DNA of 64,000 bases from NCBI GenBank assembly GCA_963737015.1, contig CAVTQZ010000001.1:1612001-1676000 (forward strand). The letters run 5' to 3'. Under the pieces are notes generated by a model. The model saw only the letters and a program-made list of their open reading frames with translations. It was not told the DNA's origin and searched no databases. The DNA is from CAVTQZ01 sp963737015. Its GTDB lineage: Bacteria > Actinomycetota > Acidimicrobiia > Acidimicrobiales > UBA8190. Position 1 is the stretch's first letter. Every line of letters starts with the position of its first letter. Shown here piece by piece: positions 59,519 through 64,000 of the stretch. The translations under genes and the position numbers were made by a program.

Positions 59519-59674
59519 GGTGCCCTCCCCTTTCCGAAACCCGACGTGGCTCATCCTGCGACCTTGAAGTCAACGCGAAGTCACTGAAATCTCAACATTC
59601 ACGCAACCGGTGAAGCAGAGGTCGAAAAGCGGCCCCCGTACAGACCCGGGCCGGGGCCCCCCGGGCTCGGTCCC

Positions 59675-59896
59675 TTAGCCCGTCGCCCAGCGAGGGTCGG
59701 CCCGCGAATGTCTGAGGTGTGGAAGAAGGCCCGAACCCGACAGCAGCCGCAGAGCCCTCACCTCTTCGACGTCGATCACGAGGGCGTCGTCGGGCTCCCT
59801 GCCGAGCACGAAGCTCACCAGGCAGTTTTCGCAGTGCTCGGTCGCCTGCAGTGCGCAGTCGTCACAACTGATCGAGATCGATGTGCCTTGCTCCAC
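59675..59896 (-). CDS. Small cysteine-rich conserved protein
   Basis: 73 residues. Cys layout SISCDDCALQATEHCENCLVSF (C-x2-C ... C-x2-C) then acidic DDALVIDVEEVRALRLLSGSGLLP. The two CxxC pairs suggest a zinc or iron-sulphur knuckle. Small actinobacterial proteins of this pattern are common, with no assigned role. Confidence 0.68.
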   Translation of the reverse strand: MEQGTSISISCDDCALQATEHCENCLVSFVLGREPDDALVIDVEEVRALRLLSGSGLLPHLRHSRADPRWATG

Positions 59897-59942
59897 TTCG
59901 CTTCCTCCAGCAGGTCCCGGGCCCGGGTGCCGGGGCCCTGCC

Positions 59943-60173
59943 TCACAGGGTGTCAGGAGCCTGTGTCGCTTCGGGGATCACCTCGACCGCTCGGCCGTGA
60001 CCGCACCATCGGCAGCTCACCTCGATGACACGCTCCTCGAGCACCTCCTCGTCTTCGACGGAGAGGGAGCCGCCCACGCTGAAGTGGTGGAACGCCCTCG
60101 TCCTGCGATCGGTGACTACGTCGAAGCGGGTGAGGTTCCCGCATGCGTTGCATCGGTAACGAACCGGCGCCAT
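59943..60173 (-). CDS. Small zinc-ribbon-like protein
   Basis: 76 residues from ATG 60173, in place of the longer open frame to 60365 which overlaps the divergent Lrp gene. RYRCNACGNLTRFDV and IEVSCRWCGHG give two CxxC pairs around RTRAFHHFSVGGSLSVEDEEVLEE, a zinc-ribbon layout. Possibly an accessory to an RNA or transcription factor; not known. Divergent from the Lrp-type gene by 42 bases. Confidence 0.68.
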   Translation of the reverse strand: MAPVRYRCNACGNLTRFDVVTDRRTRAFHHFSVGGSLSVEDEEVLEERVIEVSCRWCGHGRAVEVIPEATQAPDTL

Positions 60174-60215
60174 CGGAACCGAAACGCTACCGGCACGACC
60201 CGTAAGCTCGGTTCG

Positions 60216-60497
60216 GTGCTCCACGCATTCGTGCTGATAGACGCGCAGCCCGCCCGGATCGCAACCGTCGCCGAGGCTCTGGCGGAGACCGACGGCATCA
60301 CCGAGGTCTTCTCGGTGGCGGGCGGTGTCTGCGATCTCATCGCCATCGTCCGCGTCAGGCGACACGAGGAGTTGGTGGAGGTCGTGACGAAGAGGATCGC
60401 CTCACAAGATGGCATCGAATCGACCACGACCCTCGTCGCTTTCCAGGCATTCAGCCGCCACGACCTCGAAGCTCTCTGGGACGTCGGTCCGGCCTGA
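60216..60497 (+). CDS. Stand-alone Lrp/AsnC effector-binding (RAM) domain
   Basis: 93 residues from GTG 60216. It has only the ferredoxin-like ligand domain of Lrp/AsnC regulators: HAFVLIDAQPARIATVAEALAETDGITEVFSVAGGVCDLIAIVRV, then ASQDGIESTTTLVAF. No DNA-binding helix-turn-helix. Such proteins bind amino acids as oligomers and may act as sensors or modulators. It faces trpD convergently. Confidence 0.82.
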   Translation: MLHAFVLIDAQPARIATVAEALAETDGITEVFSVAGGVCDLIAIVRVRRHEELVEVVTKRIASQDGIESTTTLVAFQAFSRHDLEALWDVGPA

Positions 60498-60525
60498 AGC
60501 CGCATCGAGGGCGGCCGACCCGGCC

Positions 60526-61623
60526 CTATCGGTCGGCGGTCGCTTCGGCCGACGCCCGCTGGGACACCTCGACGAGGCGCTCGAGCACGGATTGAGCCCG
60601 GCCGTCGTCGATGGAGTCTCCGGCCCGGGCCACCCCCTCCGCCAAGTCGTCGGCCAGACCCGCCACGACGAGTCCCGCCGCCGCGTTCAAGACGACGACG
60701 TCGCGATGCGGTCCAGGTTCCCCGGCGAGGACCCTTCTCACCGCGGCCGCGTTCGACGCTGCGTCGCCGCCACGAAGATCTTCGAGGGCGGCGCGCGCCA
60801 AACCGAGATCGGTTGCATCGACGGTGTAGCGGTTGAGCACCGCTTCCCCGGACCCTTCAGGTCTGTCCATGTCCAGGACCGCCGTCGTCGCGGCCGTGGA
60901 AAGCTCGTCGAGCCCGTCCGCGCCGTGCACCACGATGGCCCTGCGCGCCCCGTTGGAGACGAGAACCCCCATCATCTTCTCCGCCATGTTCGGGTCGCTC
61001 ACGCCCACCACCTGACGGCGCGCCCTGGCCGGGTTGGCGAGAGGACCGAGGAAGTTGAAGACGGTGGCGACACCGAGCTCGCGCCGGACCGGCACGGCGT
61101 GGCGCATGGCCGGGTGGAACCGGGGAGCGAAGCAGAATCCCATCCCCGCCTCTTCGACGCATCTCGCGACCCCCGAGGGACCGAGGTCGATCACCACCCC
61201 GAGGGCCTCGAGGACATCCGCGGACCCCGCAGCGGACGATGCCGCACGACCGCCGTGCTTGCACACCTTGGCTCCGGCACCCGCGACCACGAACGCCGCC
61301 ATCGTCGAGACGTTCACCGATCCACTTCGGTCGCCTCCGGTGCCGCAGGTGTCGACGAGCTCACCGGGTATCTCGAGCGCTTCTGCGTGCGCGAGCATCG
61401 ACCGGACCATCCCGGCCATCTCGTCGATGGTTTCCCCCTTCATTCGCAGCCCCACCACGAACGCGGCGATCTGAGCCTCGCCGGCGGCTCCGGACAGGAC
61501 CTCGCCGAGCGCGCACGCCGCTTCCTCGGCTGTGAGGTCGCGTCGTGACATCAGCTTCGAAAGGACCGCAGGCCACCCACCGAGCGCGGCGAAGGCCTCT
61601 GCGTTCTCGTTCAGTCCCACCAC
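60526..61623 (-). CDS. trpD: Anthranilate phosphoribosyltransferase
   Basis: 365 residues from GTG 61623 (61620 also possible). Transfers phosphoribosyl to anthranilate in tryptophan synthesis. CGTGGDRSGSVNVST (PRPP loop), KHGGRAASSAAGSADVLEALGV, GFCFAPRFHPAMRHAVPVRRELG, FNFLGPLANP. Fold and length normal. Its start overlaps the upstream acyl-CoA dehydrogenase stop by 13 bases, so it is coupled to a gene of unrelated metabolism. No other trp genes are here. Confidence 0.95.
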   Translation of the reverse strand: MVGLNENAEAFAALGGWPAVLSKLMSRRDLTAEEAACALGEVLSGAAGEAQIAAFVVGLRMKGETIDEMAGMVRSMLAHAEALEIPGELVDTCGTGGDRSGSVNVSTMAAFVVAGAGAKVCKHGGRAASSAAGSADVLEALGVVIDLGPSGVARCVEEAGMGFCFAPRFHPAMRHAVPVRRELGVATVFNFLGPLANPARARRQVVGVSDPNMAEKMMGVLVSNGARRAIVVHGADGLDELSTAATTAVLDMDRPEGSGEAVLNRYTVDATDLGLARAALEDLRGGDAASNAAAVRRVLAGEPGPHRDVVVLNAAAGLVVAGLADDLAEGVARAGDSIDDGRAQSVLERLVEVSQRASAEATADR

Positions 61624-62786
61624 AGGTCCTGATCGAGGACGCCGCGGGCTATGAGGCCGAGCTGGACCTCGCTCGTGCCCTCGACGATCGTGAGCTGCTT
61701 GGCGTCGCGATACCACTGCTCCGCCGGGTGGTCCTCCATGTATCCCGCGGCGCCGAGCAGCTGTACGGCGAGGCCCGACGCACGCACGGCGAGCTCCGTC
61801 GCGTGGTACTTGGCCATCGAGAGGAACGGCACCCACTCCTTCGTGAAGCACCCCCGGTCGGCGAGCCACGCCGAGCGGTAGGTGAGAAGGCGCGCCGCCT
61901 CGATGTCGGTCGCGCACTTGGCGATCTCCCACTGGATCCCCTGGAAGTCCGCGATCGTCTTGCCGAACGCGGAACGCTGCTTCACGTACTCCGCCGCGTA
62001 CATGAGCGCACCCTCGGCCAGCCCGATCCCTCGCGCCGCGACCACCGGCCTCATCGAGTTCAGACCGAGCATCGCAAGGCGGAACCCTCCGACCTCGCCT
62101 ATGACGTTCTGTGGAGGCACCTTCACGTCGGTGAGGATCAACTCCCCGGTGTCCACGCCCCGCACTCCCATCTTGCGGTCGCTGCGCCCGACTTCGACTC
62201 CCGTCCAGGAGCGCTCGACGATGAAAGCGGTGATCGAGTCGTGAGCGCGGCTCGCAGGATCCTGCGTCTTTGCGAACACCGTGTACCAGTCGGCTTCGCG
62301 CACACCGGACATCCAGCATTTGGCGCCGTTCAGCACCCATCCGCCGGCGCTCTCGGGATCCGGCGTGGCTCTCGTACGCATGCCCATCACGTCGCTTCCA
62401 GCTTGCGGTTCGGAGAGGCCAAAGGCGGCACGTTGGGAGCCTTCCGCGATCGGCGATACGTAACGGCGCTTTTGCTCGTCGGAGCCTGCGATCATCACGG
62501 GACCCGTGGGCAGGCGGGTCAGAAGCAGCATGAGCGCCGCTGTATTCGAGTACTTCGCCACCTCTTCGATCGCGATCACGAGGCCCGTTATCCCCGCACC
62601 CGAACCGCCGAGCTCTTCGGGGATGCACAATCCGAGTAGCCCGGCGTCCCTGAAAAGCTCGAAGAGGTCCTTCGGATACTCCGCTGTTTTGTCGATCTCC
62701 CTTGCGCGGGGCTGGACCTTCTCGCGCGCCAGCCGCCGGACCGTTGCCTGAAGCTCGGCCAGCTCCGGAGTGAGCTCGAAATTCAT
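61611..62786 (-). CDS. Acyl-CoA dehydrogenase
   Basis: 391-residue flavoprotein introducing a trans-2 double bond into acyl-CoA. N-terminal helical domain (LTPELAELQATVRRLAREKVQPRAREID), FAD/substrate region AAFGLSEPQAGSDVMGMRTRA, KCWMSGVREADWYTVFAKT, MGVRGVDTGELILTDVKVP and C-terminal QLLGAAGYMEDHPAEQWYRDAKQLTIVEGTSEVQ with the conserved RDAK and EGTSE signature. The catalytic Glu is likely in that last segment. ATG 62786; divergent from the ABC gene. Confidence 0.93.
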   Translation of the reverse strand: MNFELTPELAELQATVRRLAREKVQPRAREIDKTAEYPKDLFELFRDAGLLGLCIPEELGGSGAGITGLVIAIEEVAKYSNTAALMLLLTRLPTGPVMIAGSDEQKRRYVSPIAEGSQRAAFGLSEPQAGSDVMGMRTRATPDPESAGGWVLNGAKCWMSGVREADWYTVFAKTQDPASRAHDSITAFIVERSWTGVEVGRSDRKMGVRGVDTGELILTDVKVPPQNVIGEVGGFRLAMLGLNSMRPVVAARGIGLAEGALMYAAEYVKQRSAFGKTIADFQGIQWEIAKCATDIEAARLLTYRSAWLADRGCFTKEWVPFLSMAKYHATELAVRASGLAVQLLGAAGYMEDHPAEQWYRDAKQLTIVEGTSEVQLGLIARGVLDQDLWWD

Positions 62787-62845
62787 GGTGGGAGGCTACT
62801 GGAGCTTCGTCGAGAGACCGTTTGCACACCGGTAGTGTCGCCGGT

Positions 62846-64000
62846 ATGAGCTGGGGAGGTTCGGTGGCTGAACCAAGCTCTCGTTACGCGCCTCCCCTTG
62901 CACGAATTGATCCGGATCGCTCCAAATCCTGGCTGCGACGCGCCATGCCCATATTGCGGGCGCACCGAGTGATCTTCCTCACGGCGCTCGTGACATCGTT
63001 CGTGGGCCTGGTCCTCCAGGTTCAGATCCCCAACCTCTTGAACCACGCGATCGACAACTCGATCGTCCGTCACACGGTCCCGCTCCATCTCTATGTGTGG
63101 TGGGTCCTCGGTCTCGGACTCGCGGGTGGTGTGACGGGTTACGTATCGCGTCTGTTTCTCTTCCAGACCGCTTACGAGATCGAGTTCGACCTACGGAACA
63201 TCATCTACGAGCACCTCTCGAAGATGTCTTTCGCTTTCTACGACAGGGTGCAAACAGGTCAGTTGATCTCACGAGCCAATTCGGACATCCGCTCCGTACA
63301 GATGTACATGACGTTCGCACCCATGATCGTCGTCCAGTGCACGATCGCGGTGGTGGCGTTCGGCTACATGCTGTCCATAGACGTCCCACTGGCCTTCGTG
63401 GCGATGGTGACGATGCCGTTCGTCTTCGTCGTGGGACACCGGATGCGCAAGTCGATGTTCCCGGTCAGCTGGATCATCCAATCGCGGCTCGCCGACGTGG
63501 CGACCATCGTGGACGAGAACGTGAACGGCGTCCGGGTGGTGAAATCCTTCGCCGCCGAAGGAGAGCAGCTGCGGACGTTGGCCAAGGCCGCCGACAAGGT
63601 GCAGTGGGGCTACGTGAAAGACGCAGACCTTCGAGCGCGCTGGACCCCAGCGGTGCAGAACCTGCCCCAGGTCGGCCTTGCCCTCGTGCTCGGGTTCGGC
63701 GGATACATGGTGATCCAGGGACGTCTCGGGATCGGCGCCATTCTTGCCTTCAACGCCTACCTGCTCATGCTGCAGGCGCCTTTCATGATGCTCGGGATGA
63801 TCATCATGATGGGCCAGCGCGCTGCGGCGTCAGCCGGGCGGATCTACGAGATCCTCGACGAGAAAGCGACGGTTACCGACCGTCCTGGCGCCGTCGAGCT
63901 CCCGCAGAGCCGAGGCGACGTGCGTTTCGAGAACGTCGGCTTTTCCTACGGCCCGGAACTGGCGCCCGTCCTGTCCGATTTCGACCTGCATCTGCGCCCC
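62846..64000 (+). CDS. ABC transporter, permease domain, truncated at window end
   Basis: 385 codons without a stop, starting ATG 62846. A type I ABC exporter half: N-terminal cytoplasmic part SSRYAPPLARIDPDRSKSW, then six membrane helices (VIFLTALVTSFVGLVLQ, YVWWVLGLGLAGGVTG, then around VVQCTIAVVAF, VALAVPL-type segments and LQAPFMMLGMIIMMG), with the coupling motif HLSKMSFAFYDRVQTGQLISR. It ends at RFENVGFSYGPELAPVLSDF, just before the Walker A motif, so the ATPase domain lies beyond the window. Likely a lipid or drug exporter. Confidence 0.88.
   Translation, partial: MSWGGSVAEPSSRYAPPLARIDPDRSKSWLRRAMPILRAHRVIFLTALVTSFVGLVLQVQIPNLLNHAIDNSIVRHTVPLHLYVWWVLGLGLAGGVTGYVSRLFLFQTAYEIEFDLRNIIYEHLSKMSFAFYDRVQTGQLISRANSDIRSVQMYMTFAPMIVVQCTIAVVAFGYMLSIDVPLAFVAMVTMPFVFVVGHRMRKSMFPVSWIIQSRLADVATIVDENVNGVRVVKSFAAEGEQLRTLAKAADKVQWGYVKDADLRARWTPAVQNLPQVGLALVLGFGGYMVIQGRLGIGAILAFNAYLLMLQAPFMMLGMIIMMGQRAAASAGRIYEILDEKATVTDRPGAVELPQSRGDVRFENVGFSYGPELAPVLSDFDLHLRP

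Noticed and set aside
59645..59665. GC-rich palindrome resembling a terminator near the small cysteine protein.
   Set aside because: Stem is GC-rich but there is no adjacent T-tract, and GC-only palindromes are common at this base composition.

Overview
The window is high-GC actinobacterial DNA, most likely from the class Acidimicrobiia (soil or freshwater, or a metagenome bin). Three features point there. A secreted protein carries tandem GYWLVASDGGIFTFGDAPFYG blades. A small membrane protein has a PGWWLASD..WYPPE motif. The cell-envelope genes are mycobacterial in type (PimB-like mannosyltransferase, MMPL transporter, LytR-CpsA-Psr ligase, Eis). About 55 genes fill almost all of the sequence, many with 4-base start/stop overlaps. 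No rRNA, tRNA, CRISPR array, prophage or insertion sequence was seen. The mobile or repetitive items are two inteins and several tandem repeats.

Region by region. 0-7.4 kb: reverse transsulfuration pair (cystathionine beta-synthase and gamma-lyase/synthase), PIG-L deacetylase, class III cyclase with a metal-binding tail, glutamate decarboxylase, ferritin-like protein, and a frameshifted periplasmic-binding-fold gene. 7.4-14 kb: two divergent operons around a MerR regulator. One arm holds the regulator, a HicB/DinB-like protein, two NTF2-fold proteins and a cytochrome P450. The other holds an SDR, an alpha/beta hydrolase and an AurF-like diiron oxygenase. Together they look like an uncharacterised oxidative pathway. 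14-21.3 kb: Eis-type acetyltransferase, amidohydrolase, a 41-residue basic protein, GH20 hexosaminidase, and a beta-propeller/CHAP wall hydrolase behind a structured 460-bp leader. 21.3-29.4 kb: lon (frameshifted), lhr helicase, DUF1707 protein, NUDIX hydrolase. 29.4-38.6 kb: acs, a hopanoid-type pair (hpnB, frameshifted hpnG), a four-gene operon carrying six YbjQ-type domains, gpsA and a methyltransferase. 38.7-45.4 kb: LCP protein, topoisomerase IB, hemerythrin, MMPL transporter, polysaccharide deacetylase.

45.4-50.2 kb is the B12-dependent ribonucleotide reductase nrdJ. It is interrupted by a 135-residue mini-intein and a 402-residue LAGLIDADG intein, each placed directly before a conserved catalytic cysteine. 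Its promoter carries two NrdR-type boxes exactly 31 bp apart. 50.2-64 kb: glpK, plsC, a TetR regulator, amidase, aminotransferase, F420-type oxidoreductase, a ROK kinase-SRPBCC-PimB cluster resembling the mycobacterial Rv2182c-Rv2188c neighbourhood, small cysteine-rich proteins, a stand-alone Lrp/AsnC effector domain, trpD, an acyl-CoA dehydrogenase and a truncated ABC exporter.

Three conserved genes (the binding-protein gene, lon, hpnG) are each broken by one extra base in a run of three identical bases. That pattern looks more like sequence error than three independent pseudogenes, but it cannot be settled from the sequence alone.
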